Source: CAZQYC01 sp043746555 (GTDB lineage: Bacteria > Pseudomonadota > Gammaproteobacteria > Steroidobacterales > Steroidobacteraceae). Taken from it: 13,659 bases of DNA. The stretch lies in the NCBI GenBank assembly GCA_043746555.1, contig JAYTQU010000327.1, forward strand, positions 1 through 13,659, written 5' to 3'. The notes under the pieces are model-generated. The model ran no database searches and was not told the DNA's origin. It worked only from the letters and a program-made list of their open reading frames with translations. The translations under genes were made by a program, and so were the position numbers. Of the stretch, positions 1-6,161 are shown piece by piece. Within the stretch, counting starts at the first letter, position 1; each line of letters begins with the position of its first letter.

Positions 1-88
1 TCGAAGACGACAGTTTGGCGAACTGCAATCGAAAGGGACTTATCCGAATCTTTCGTGGAATAAATTTCATCGACCGGTGGATGCGCAT
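1..88 (-). CDS. Possible start of a further gene, cut by the left edge
   Basis: On the minus strand, 42 bases after the lgt-like stop, an ATG at 88-86 opens a frame that stays open to the window edge (29 codons), with a second in-frame ATG at 70-68. An in-frame TGA lies shortly upstream. The predicted start is basic (MRIHRSMKFIPRKIRI). I recognise no family and see no strong ribosome-binding site, so this could be chance. Its position at the end of a minus-strand gene run makes a real gene plausible but unproven. Confidence 0.25.
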   Translation of the reverse strand, partial: MRIHRSMKFIPRKIRISPFRLQFAKLSSS

Positions 89-130
89 CGTTATATTCAA
101 TCACTCACGACACCGAAGGTTCTTGGATCA

Positions 131-1024
131 TCAGCTCCGACTAATCGTGACGGCGGCGCGGTGTCGGCGAAACAAGATGAGCCCTGACGTTCCGCAAAGC
201 ACGAGTAGTGACGAAATGATCTCCGCCTGTGTGGCCTTCAGTCCGCCGATCTCGATGGTTGCGTTGACACGAATCAATTCGATCAAAAATCGCTCGATGC
301 CGGATAGCACAAGAAATAGCGAGAAAAGCCAGCCGGATTGACGCGAATGTTTGCATACCGACCAGAGTATTGCGAACGCGATGAGTGACATGATGGTTTC
401 GTAAATGGGTGTTGGGTAAACGCCCGGCGCCGCGATCACAACGCCGGCAATATTGTGTTCATACGTTTGTGCCCATAACCACAGCGGCAACCAATTCGGC
501 TTGGACGCCATGTCGGCAGCGATTCCCCAGTCGCCATCGCCCGATAGTTGGCAACCGATTCTACCTATCGCATAGCCGATCATGATGGCCGGCGCGACTG
601 CATCCAATACTGCGCGTATCGGCAACGCTTTACGTTTGATGAAGATCACGCCGGCGATCGTGCCGAAGATCAATCCACCGTAGTAGGCAAATCCAGTGCG
701 TGAAAAAAGCGTCGCCCAGGGATGGGCGATAAATTCATTCCAAGAGTCCGACGATTCGAAAACGCTAAAGATGCGAGCGCCAACAATGCCGGCTAATACG
801 ACAACTGCTCCAAGATCGCTCATCACATTGCGTGGCGTTGCCGCACCGGCAACAATCGGTTCTTTAGGCACGCCGCTTAAACTGATTCGTTCGAACTCCC
901 GCCCCGCGACCCACATGCCGACCAACACGGCACAAGCTACCGTTAGGCCGAACATCGGAATGGGAAGCGGAATGCTAATGCCGGTCGTTTCACGAACGAG
1001 GTCGCTGAGATACGGATATGACAT
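131..1024 (-). CDS. lgt: Divergent prolipoprotein diacylglyceryl transferase (Lgt) family membrane protein
   Basis: Lgt moves a diacylglyceryl group from phosphatidylglycerol to the lipobox cysteine of prolipoproteins in the inner membrane. This 297-residue protein has the family layout: several hydrophobic segments (about 24-40, 70-85, 112-130, 137-153, 208-224, 232-247, 266-285), an YYGGL motif (114-118), a GRIG core (154-157), YPTPIYE (203-209) and a GIERFLIELIR helix (242-252). It departs from the E. coli type at key places. The position of the essential His of the HGG motif is Tyr115, and the usual GRxGNFxNxE signature reads GRIGCQLSGDGDWG. Arg155 and Arg245 appear to match the conserved arginines. 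A subgroup with this GDGDWG-like signature exists to my memory; whether it has the same activity is uncertain. The ATG lies 11 bases after the pyrF stop, so the two are probably co-transcribed. No other Lgt is visible in the window. Confidence 0.82.
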   Translation of the reverse strand: MSYPYLSDLVRETTGISIPLPIPMFGLTVACAVLVGMWVAGREFERISLSGVPKEPIVAGAATPRNVMSDLGAVVVLAGIVGARIFSVFESSDSWNEFIAHPWATLFSRTGFAYYGGLIFGTIAGVIFIKRKALPIRAVLDAVAPAIMIGYAIGRIGCQLSGDGDWGIAADMASKPNWLPLWLWAQTYEHNIAGVVIAAPGVYPTPIYETIMSLIAFAILWSVCKHSRQSGWLFSLFLVLSGIERFLIELIRVNATIEIGGLKATQAEIISSLLVLCGTSGLILFRRHRAAVTISRS

Positions 1025-1035
1025 CAGGGGCTACT

Positions 1036-1851
1036 TCAATAACGCAATGCGTTGATGTCGTCTCTCAACTGTTGGGCGGCCTTGCTAATCGCCGCTTGCT
1101 CGCCGGCGAAAATAATTTGTCGCGATGATGAGATCAGCAAACCTTGCTTCTGCGCATCGAGACCATTGTCGAGCGCAGCTTTAAGATCGCCGCCTTGCGC
1201 CCCGATGCCGGGTACGAGAAAGGTGATTTCCGGATGGGCTTTGCGCAGCGTCGCCATTTCCTCGGGATAGGTTGCCCCGACGACAAACAATACGTTCTTC
1301 AATTGATTCCAATCGCGCGCCGCGCGTTGTGCAACGTGTTGGTAAAGAGGTTTGCCATCGACAAGCAAATCCTGGAAGTCTCGTGCACCGGAGTTGGAGG
1401 TGCGACACAACACAATCGCCGCATGCGCGGCATCTTTGACGAAAGGGCGCACCGAGTCTTCGCCTAAGTACGGATTGATCGTGACCGCGTCGGCTCGGTA
1501 TCGCTCGAACGCTTCCGCCGCATACGCCGTGGCGGTGTTGCCGACGTCGCCGCGTTTGGAATCGAGAATGACAATCGCATTCGGTGCTCGATCGCGAATG
1601 TAGCCAATCGTGGCTTCTAGCTGACGTTCCGCGCCTACTGCGCTGTAAAACGCGATCTGCGGTTTGTAAGCGCACACCAAATCATGCGTTGCGTCGATGA
1701 TCTCCTTGTTAAAAGCGAAAATCGGTTGCGAGGCATTGGCGAAGCGCGCGGGAAGTTTACTCATGTCGGGATCGAGTCCGACGCAGACTAGGCTGTCACT
1801 GACGGTCCACGCTCGTACAAGTCGATCGCTGAAAGACAGTGTTGTAGTCAA
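1036..1851 (-). CDS. pyrF: Orotidine 5'-phosphate decarboxylase (subfamily 2)
   Basis: PyrF decarboxylates OMP to UMP, the last step of de novo pyrimidine synthesis, in the cytoplasm. The protein (271 residues from the chosen start) shows the signatures in order: VGLDPD near the N terminus, CAYKPQIAFY, the catalytic LDSKRGDVGNT loop (Asp-Lys-x4-Asp), TINPYLGEDS, VPGIGAQGG and ISSSRQIIFAG. The length and the KRGDVGNTA form match the long subfamily 2 rather than the roughly 230-residue E. coli type. There is no ATG start. Two TTG codons are possible: 1875-1873, inside the vapC end, or 1851-1849, one base after the vapC TGA. I prefer 1851, because SFSDRL then falls near the expected N terminus and a GGAG lies 10 bases upstream. 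This geometry suggests translation coupled to vapC. The lgt homologue follows 11 bases on. Confidence 0.93.
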   Translation of the reverse strand: MTTTLSFSDRLVRAWTVSDSLVCVGLDPDMSKLPARFANASQPIFAFNKEIIDATHDLVCAYKPQIAFYSAVGAERQLEATIGYIRDRAPNAIVILDSKRGDVGNTATAYAAEAFERYRADAVTINPYLGEDSVRPFVKDAAHAAIVLCRTSNSGARDFQDLLVDGKPLYQHVAQRAARDWNQLKNVLFVVGATYPEEMATLRKAHPEITFLVPGIGAQGGDLKAALDNGLDAQKQGLLISSSRQIIFAGEQAAISKAAQQLRDDINALRY

Positions 1852-1852
1852 A

Positions 1853-2233
1853 TCAGATTCGCTCCACGCCAGCAAGCTTACTCAAGTTTCGGTCGAATGT
1901 TCCTAAGGGAGTGTGTCCGGCTTTGCGCGCGGTTTCGAGGATTAGGCAATCTGAGAACCCGACGGAAGGGCGAGATCGGAAATATTCGAGCGCCGATGCA
2001 ATCGTTTCAGAGTCTTGAAACGTAAGAGTCTTGTGATGGAGCAGCATCTCAATGACCTGAGTGATGGCGGCGGTGCGCAGCTCGTAGACTCGTTCGAGGA
2101 CCCATATCGTTTCGGCGAGAACAAGATGTGAAACCCAGGCGCCCTTGCTGACATAGGATTCCGCCAAAGCGGTTTGTTTAGCGTCGTCGCGCGCAATTAG
2201 TCGTACGAGAATGTTGGTGTCAACTGCGCGCAT
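1853..2233 (-). CDS. vapC: VapC-like PIN-domain toxin ribonuclease
   Basis: PIN-domain toxins of type II systems cut RNA using Mg2+ held by a cluster of acidic residues. The 126-residue protein from ATG 2233 has the four expected positions: Asp5 (VDTNIL), Glu41 (LAETIW), Asp95 (FSDCLI) and Asp114 (TFDRNL). An open frame runs 14 codons further upstream to 2275, but that extension has no family support. The ATG at 2233 places the PIN core directly at the N terminus and gives a 14-base overlap with the antitoxin frame, as usual for such pairs. The stop is one base before the likely pyrF TTG start. All catalytic acids are intact, so the toxin is probably active. The target RNA cannot be read from the sequence. 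Confidence 0.9.
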   Translation of the reverse strand: MRAVDTNILVRLIARDDAKQTALAESYVSKGAWVSHLVLAETIWVLERVYELRTAAITQVIEMLLHHKTLTFQDSETIASALEYFRSRPSVGFSDCLILETARKAGHTPLGTFDRNLSKLAGVERI

Positions 2234-2480
2234 GCTTTTCTTTGATATAGCTCGCCACACCTTTCTTGAGTTCAACTAGACTTCTTCGTTTTGGCTTCTT
2301 CGTAAAGACTGCGTGATGAATTTCCTCCGACGAGTATCTGCCGGCCTTTCGCACAACTACCTGCTCACCGGCCGCATCCCACTCAAGTACGGACCCAGGG
2401 CCAATCCCGAGTTTCCGACGAACCGCAGCGGGAACGGAAATTTGGCCCTGTGCAGTAACTTTTGAAAGCGGCGTACTCAT
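2220..2480 (-). CDS. vapB: VapB-like antitoxin with AbrB/MazE-type DNA-binding domain
   Basis: This 86-residue protein starts with a swapped-hairpin AbrB fold (about residues 4-47: KVTAQGQISVPAAVRRKLGI then GSVLEWDAAGEQVVVRK). A basic, charged C terminus (49-86) follows, which in this family binds and inhibits the PIN toxin. Such antitoxins also repress their own promoter, alone or in complex with the toxin. A palindrome over the predicted -10 box just upstream fits that role. The gene overlaps vapC by 14 bases in another frame. No Shine-Dalgarno sequence is visible before the ATG, and the predicted -10 box ends only 6 bases before it, so the mRNA may be leaderless (inference). Confidence 0.9.
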   Translation of the reverse strand: MSTPLSKVTAQGQISVPAAVRRKLGIGPGSVLEWDAAGEQVVVRKAGRYSSEEIHHAVFTKKPKRRSLVELKKGVASYIKEKHARS

Positions 2481-2486
2481 GGCGGC

Positions 2487-2514
2487 AGATTACCAGGGTA
2501 ATGAGGGGCGTCAA
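2487..2514 (-). promoter_or_regulatory. vapBC promoter with palindromic operator
   Basis: On the minus strand a sigma-70-like promoter reads TTGACG (2514-2509), a 16-base spacer and TAATCT (2492-2487), ending 6 bases before the vapB ATG. A 14-base palindrome, ATTACC-ct-GGTAAT on the minus strand (2502-2489), covers the spacer end and part of the -10 box. This is a fitting place for autorepression by VapB or VapBC. Start site and binding are inferred. Confidence 0.6.
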
Positions 2515-2556
2515 GCAGGGTTGCTTTGAATTCGTTGCTAAAGCGATCGAATTATT

Positions 2557-3597
2557 TCAGAGCAATCGTTCCGCAATCTGTACCGCATTCAGAGCCGCGC
2601 CTTTAAGCAGTTGATCGCCGGCGACAAACATAGAAATAGTCTTGCCGCTTGGATCGCTCAAGTCTTGACGAATACGACCGACCAACACGTCGCCCTGGCC
2701 CGTTGCGTCTTTGGGCATCGGGAAATAGTTGTTGGTTCGGTCGTCCACCAACTTTACGCTTTCGGCCCCGACCAACAACGCGCGAGCCTGCGCCGGCGTA
2801 ATCGGAGATTCGCATTCGACCGTCAGCGCGATCGCGTGCGCGCGTAGTACCGGTACACGCACGCAGGTGATGCTCATGGCGATGGATTCATCGCCAAAGA
2901 CTTTTCGAATCTCTTGCATGAATTTGAGTTCTTCACCGTTATATCCGGTCGCAGGATCGACATCAGCGTTGTGGCTGAACAAGTTAAAGGCGTATGGATG
3001 CGGCAAGACTTTGTTTTGAAATTCGCGACCTTCAAGATAAGCCTGAGTTGAATCGCGCAATTCGCTCATTGCGGCCGCACCGGCGCCCGAAGCCGCTTGA
3101 TAGCTCGATGCAATGATGCGGCGAATGCGATTGTGCTGATGAATCGGCCATAGCGGCACGGCCGCGATGATCGCAACACAGTTGGGGTTGGCGATGATTC
3201 CGCTTTGCTTTTCGAGTGCAGATGAATTCACTTCGGGCACGACTAACGGGATGTTAGGGGCCATCCGAAACGCCGATGAGTTGTCCACCACGATGGCGCC
3301 TGCGGCCACTGCGAGTGGTGCGAATTCTTTCGAAATACCGCTGCCGGCGGAGAATAGCGCGACATCGATTCCCTTAAAGCACTCCTTGGTCAAAGACTCG
3401 ATAATCACTTGTTGATTGCGAAAGGTGAGTGTCTTGCCTGCCGAACGCGGTGAAGCGAACAAACGCAGCGACTTCACGGGAAAGTTTCGCTGTTCCAGGC
3501 ACTTGATGATTTCGACACCGACTGCGCCCGTCGCGCCGACAATGGCAACAGTGCGCGATTGAGCTTGTTGGTTAGCGAAAGGTTGGACGGCACTCAT
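2557..3597 (-). CDS. asd: Aspartate-semialdehyde dehydrogenase
   Basis: Asd reduces aspartyl phosphate to aspartate semialdehyde with NADPH, the branch point toward lysine/diaminopimelate, threonine, isoleucine and methionine. From ATG 3597 the protein has 346 residues, normal for the family. Visible motifs are the nucleotide-binding GATGAVG (21-27), the catalytic Cys140 in NPNC, the YQAASGAG segment (Gln167, 170-173), and the Arg247 and His254 pair with the spacing of E. coli Arg267/His274. A C-terminal DQLLKGAALNAVQIAE helix closes it. The residues after the cysteine are VAI where many homologues have S/T; this is minor. The frame is open upstream to 3735, but that part crosses a terminator hairpin. 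ATG 3597 has a clear GGAG (3607-3604) six bases before it, which decides the start. An upstream leader peptide and attenuator point to control by threonine/isoleucine supply. Confidence 0.95.
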   Translation of the reverse strand: MSAVQPFANQQAQSRTVAIVGATGAVGVEIIKCLEQRNFPVKSLRLFASPRSAGKTLTFRNQQVIIESLTKECFKGIDVALFSAGSGISKEFAPLAVAAGAIVVDNSSAFRMAPNIPLVVPEVNSSALEKQSGIIANPNCVAIIAAVPLWPIHQHNRIRRIIASSYQAASGAGAAAMSELRDSTQAYLEGREFQNKVLPHPYAFNLFSHNADVDPATGYNGEELKFMQEIRKVFGDESIAMSITCVRVPVLRAHAIALTVECESPITPAQARALLVGAESVKLVDDRTNNYFPMPKDATGQGDVLVGRIRQDLSDPSGKTISMFVAGDQLLKGAALNAVQIAERLL

Positions 3598-3637
3598 GTA
3601 ATACTCCGATTGTTGTCGTTTTTCCGAAGCCACAAAC

Positions 3638-3670
3638 AAAAAAGGCCCCGACGTTTCCGACGGGGCCTTT
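3638..3670 (-). terminator. Intrinsic terminator in the asd leader (attenuator)
   Basis: Read on the minus strand, AAAGGCCCCG (3670-3661) pairs perfectly with CGGGGCCTTT (3650-3641). The tip adds a T-T mismatch, two CG pairs and a GAAA loop. Six T residues (3643-3638) and then GTTTG follow, the form of a strong Rho-independent terminator. It lies about 40 bases before the asd ATG and downstream of the only visible asd promoter, with no other minus-strand gene ending there. Its likely purpose is therefore conditional termination of asd transcription. Confidence 0.88.
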
Positions 3671-3754
3671 GGTTGATCTTGTTGACGTTTGTCAGCACGC
3701 GCGCAAGCCAAAAACCCCGAGATGGGTTGTTTCAATAGTAATACGCGTTTTGGC
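3661..3754 (-). promoter_or_regulatory. Antiterminator and protector pairings of the asd attenuator
   Basis: On the minus strand, CGGGGTTTTTGG (3719-3708) can pair along its whole 12 bases with CCAAAGGCCCCG (3672-3661): ten Watson-Crick pairs plus two G-U pairs. The second arm contains the left half of the terminator stem, so the two structures exclude each other. The first arm lies inside the leader-peptide frame, just after its Thr codons. A competing early pairing, GCCAAAA (3754-3748) with TTTTGGC (3713-3707), would sequester that arm. These are the 1:2, 2:3 and 3:4 pairings of a classical translation-coupled attenuator. Folding is by eye only. Confidence 0.72.
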
Positions 3755-3766
3755 GACGAACTTCAT
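3692..3766 (-). CDS. Threonine/isoleucine-rich leader peptide of asd
   Basis: A 24-codon frame runs from ATG 3766-3764 to TGA 3694-3692. Its middle reads KTRITIETTH, with Thr at 7, 10, 13 and 14 (codons ACG, ACT, ACA, ACC) and Ile at 9 and 11. Runs of Thr and Ile codons are the hallmark of thr-operon leaders such as E. coli thrL. Threonine and isoleucine are end products of the pathway that Asd feeds. Ribosome stalling at the Thr codons would break the 1:2 pairing and free CGGGGTTTTTGG to form the antiterminator. Reading through to the TGA would cover that arm and let the terminator form. No Shine-Dalgarno sequence precedes the ATG, and the predicted -10 box ends only 8 bases upstream, so translation may be nearly leaderless. 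The peptide itself probably has no other function. Confidence 0.7.
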   Translation of the reverse strand: MKFVAKTRITIETTHLGVFGLRAC

Positions 3767-3774
3767 GGGTCGGC

Positions 3775-3803
3775 AAATTACGCGAAGTCATGACGACTGT
3801 AAA
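3775..3803 (-). promoter_or_regulatory. Candidate asd promoter
   Basis: On the minus strand TTTACA (3803-3798), a 17-base spacer and TAATTT (3780-3775) form a sigma-70-like promoter. It would start RNA near 3768, just before the leader-peptide ATG at 3766. The -35 box matches consensus well and the -10 box moderately. The rest of the asd/EamA intergenic space (3804-3925) holds nothing else I can support. Confidence 0.45.
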
Positions 3804-3925
3804 GAACGATTCGCGCAAGCGTGGGCGTAGCTTTGTGGCCAGAACGATCTACGCATCGTAAAAAGCGATGACCGCATCGCCAAAGATCGATTTCCCTTTG
3901 CGGCGGTGTTCGGCATCTTGCGCGA

Positions 3926-4852
3926 ATGATTACTTCATTGATTTGGTTGCCCGCATCCCTCACCGCCGGACTTTTTCAGGCTTGGCGGACCGCCCTTCAA
4001 CAACGATTGCGTGCAGAACTGTCGGTGAGTGGTGCGGGACTTGTTCGTTATCTCTACGGCGCGCCAGTGGCTGTCGCGTTGCTAATCGCATACGCGAAAA
4101 CGCACGAGTTCACCGCACCGCATTTGAGCGCCATGTTCTTTGTGTTCGCAGCGGTGGGCGGCCTTACTCAAATCGTTGGGACGAATCTTCTCATCGCTGC
4201 CTTTAGCTATCGCAATTTTGTGGTAGGGACCGCGTTCTCCAAAACCGAAGCGATGCAGGCCGCATTGTTTGCGTGGCTTGTCTTCGGCGAACGCCTTGGC
4301 GCTATCGTGCTACTTGGTATTGGACTTGGCGTCGTGGGAGTGTTGGCGCTTTCGTTAGGTGGCCGTCAACTTTCCGTCAAAGATCTCGCTAAAGCAATCA
4401 AGCAACCGGCGGCGCTGTGCGGATTGGGAGCAGGTGCGCTATTCGCGTTGACCGGCGTTTTTGTAAAACGCGCGACTATCGAATTCGCACAACCGGATGC
4501 CGTGTTGTCTGCTTTAGTTACGCTCGCCATCGTGATGACGATGCAAACGGCGATGCACGGAACCTATATCGCATGGCGAGAACCGCAAACACTCAAACAA
4601 GCGATCGCAACATGGCGAACGTCCAGTCAAGTCGGTTTGTTTGCTGCCCTTGGCTCGGCTTGTTGGTTTATCGGTTTCGCGACCGCGCCGGTCGCATTGG
4701 TGCGCATCGTCGGACAAATTGAAGTAGTGTTTACTTTGCTGTTCGCACGGGTCTATCTACGCGAACATACCAAACGCCATGAAATCTTCGGGTTGCTCTT
4801 GGTTGCGGCAGGGGTTGTGTTGGCGTTAATTGGGAGTGTGGTAACTATTTGA
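3926..4852 (+). CDS. DMT-superfamily (EamA) membrane transporter
   Basis: The 308-residue protein is almost entirely hydrophobic, with about ten predicted membrane helices in two homologous halves of roughly 150 residues, the EamA/drug-metabolite transporter layout. The first half has the typical end of a small polar loop (NFVVGTAFSKTEAMQAALFAWLVF). The second half ends with VRIVGQIEVVFTLLFARVYLREH, followed by a last helix, as in other EamA proteins where a glutamate-containing helix precedes a basic loop. Members export amino acids, metabolites or drugs; the substrate here cannot be told. The ATG at 3926 gives the expected length, though no clear ribosome-binding site precedes it. The gene is convergent with the P450 gene, with 13 bases between their ends and no terminator hairpin seen there. 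Confidence 0.88.
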   Translation: MITSLIWLPASLTAGLFQAWRTALQQRLRAELSVSGAGLVRYLYGAPVAVALLIAYAKTHEFTAPHLSAMFFVFAAVGGLTQIVGTNLLIAAFSYRNFVVGTAFSKTEAMQAALFAWLVFGERLGAIVLLGIGLGVVGVLALSLGGRQLSVKDLAKAIKQPAALCGLGAGALFALTGVFVKRATIEFAQPDAVLSALVTLAIVMTMQTAMHGTYIAWREPQTLKQAIATWRTSSQVGLFAALGSACWFIGFATAPVALVRIVGQIEVVFTLLFARVYLREHTKRHEIFGLLLVAAGVVLALIGSVVTI

Positions 4853-4865
4853 CTCAGCGCATTCG

Positions 4866-6044
4866 CTAGTGAACGTTGAGTTTCAGCACCATCGGACTGC
4901 GGAACGTCGTGGAAGGCATCCACGGCAGCTTTTCTTCAGCGCGCTTGAATTCGGGAAACTGGTTAAGCATTTCGCTAAAGATGATGTTGATCGCGACGCG
5001 CGCGACCATCGAGCCTAAGCATGAGTGCACACCGCCGCCAAATCCTAAATGCGCACGCGGTTTACGTGCGATGTCGTAGTCATCGGGGTTCTCAAATTTG
5101 CGTTCGTCGCGATTCGCGGAACCGTACGCCATACAAACGAAGTCACCGGCCTTCAATTGCTGGCCGTGTAATTCAAAGTCTTTGGTGACGCAGCGACGAA
5201 AGCGTTGCGCCGATGTATTAAAGCGCAGCGATTCTTCCATTGCATCGGGAATCAGCGCGTTGTTGGCGGCGCAAGCGCGGCGCGCGTCGTCGAAGGCGGC
5301 CAGGTTAAGCGCGAACATGGTCATGAACCCGCCCAAGCTTTCGATGCCGGCCATGATGAGCGTAGTGGTGGTGAGTAGAATCTCGCGCTCCAATAATTTT
5401 TCGCCGTCGATTTCCGAAAGCACGAATTGCGAGATTAAGTCTTCCTTCGGATTTTTAGTGCGGTCGGCAATCACTTTGGCTGCGTATTCTTGCATCCAGG
5501 TGTATGCGGCGATGTGGTCCGAGCCTTTCTGCCGCGTCTTGGGATCGGATTGCACCATGAGCACAGCCTTGTCGCGCACGATCGAATCGTCGCCGGGCGG
5601 TAAACCGAGAATACGAAACAAGATTTTCGTCGTGACTTTGCTGGAGAAATCGGCGACGAAATCGAACTGCTTCTTGCCTTGCAATGTCGCGAGTTGCTCT
5701 CGCGTGACGGCGCGAATTTCATCGCCCATCGATTCCAAACTGCGTTTGGTAAAGGCATGTTGAATAAGCGCGCGCAGGCGATTGTGTCGCGGTGGATCGG
5801 TGGTGCCTAAGGTAGCGCCGGCGCGATTCGGTAGCTCATCCATCAAATTCCCTTTCGCGGACGAATACGTTTGCCAATCGCCGAGCGCGTTAAAGATGTC
5901 GGCATAGCGCGAGAGAATCCACATGTTCGCTTCGCGGCTCCAGAAGCACGGATGCTCGTCGCGCAGTGTTTTGTAAAACGGAAATGGATTCGCATCGATG
6001 ACGCTGGAATACGGATCGAAGCTAAACGCTGTTGCGCTGGACAT
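4866..6044 (-). CDS. Cytochrome P450 monooxygenase (soluble bacterial type)
   Basis: This is a heme-thiolate enzyme that would insert oxygen into an organic substrate using electrons from a ferredoxin partner. From ATG 6044 it has 392 residues, typical of soluble bacterial P450s. Landmarks in order: the C-helix region HNRLRALIQHAF, the I-helix motif IMAGIES (Glu-Ser in place of the usual Asp/Glu-Thr), the K-helix EESLR, the FENPDDYDIARKPRAHLGFGGG approach, and the heme loop FGGGVHSCLG with axial Cys342. The frame extends four codons further to a GTG at 6056. I prefer the ATG, which has a GTGAG seven bases upstream. No ferredoxin or reductase gene is in the window. A divergent AraC regulator next door probably controls it. 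The substrate is unknown. Confidence 0.93.
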   Translation of the reverse strand: MSSATAFSFDPYSSVIDANPFPFYKTLRDEHPCFWSREANMWILSRYADIFNALGDWQTYSSAKGNLMDELPNRAGATLGTTDPPRHNRLRALIQHAFTKRSLESMGDEIRAVTREQLATLQGKKQFDFVADFSSKVTTKILFRILGLPPGDDSIVRDKAVLMVQSDPKTRQKGSDHIAAYTWMQEYAAKVIADRTKNPKEDLISQFVLSEIDGEKLLEREILLTTTTLIMAGIESLGGFMTMFALNLAAFDDARRACAANNALIPDAMEESLRFNTSAQRFRRCVTKDFELHGQQLKAGDFVCMAYGSANRDERKFENPDDYDIARKPRAHLGFGGGVHSCLGSMVARVAINIIFSEMLNQFPEFKRAEEKLPWMPSTTFRSPMVLKLNVH

Positions 6045-6079
6045 GGACGCGCTCACTTGCTCGCGGGTGGAAGAGCTGT

Positions 6080-6120
6080 ACTATATCGGCGCCAGTATTG
6101 CCATAAACGGTGAATTACCG
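6080..6120. promoter_or_regulatory. P450/AraC intergenic control region
   Basis: Toward the P450, a good -10 box TATAGT (6085-6080, minus strand) has only a poor -35 match (TTTATG region), as expected for an activator-dependent promoter. Upstream of that -35 position lies a short palindrome, CGGT-gaatt-ACCG (6108-6120). It could be part of an operator for the AraC protein, although AraC-family sites are more often direct repeats. Function is inferred from position. Confidence 0.35.
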
Positions 6121-6161
6121 GCATACAGTTGCACTTTGCAGGCGGATTCAACTTGACCTCC

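Noticed and set aside
3598..3735. N-terminal extension of Asd to position 3735
   Set aside because: The extension would translate the terminator hairpin and precede the normal GATGAVG N terminus by too much; ATG 3597 has a clear ribosome-binding site.
3598..3800. Lysine riboswitch in the asd leader
   Set aside because: The leader is too short and lacks the multi-helix lysine aptamer; the Thr/Ile leader frame and antiterminator explain it better.
3778..3963. Minus-strand open frame upstream of asd
   Set aside because: It overlaps the asd promoter candidate and the start of the EamA gene, has no family features and no ribosome-binding site.
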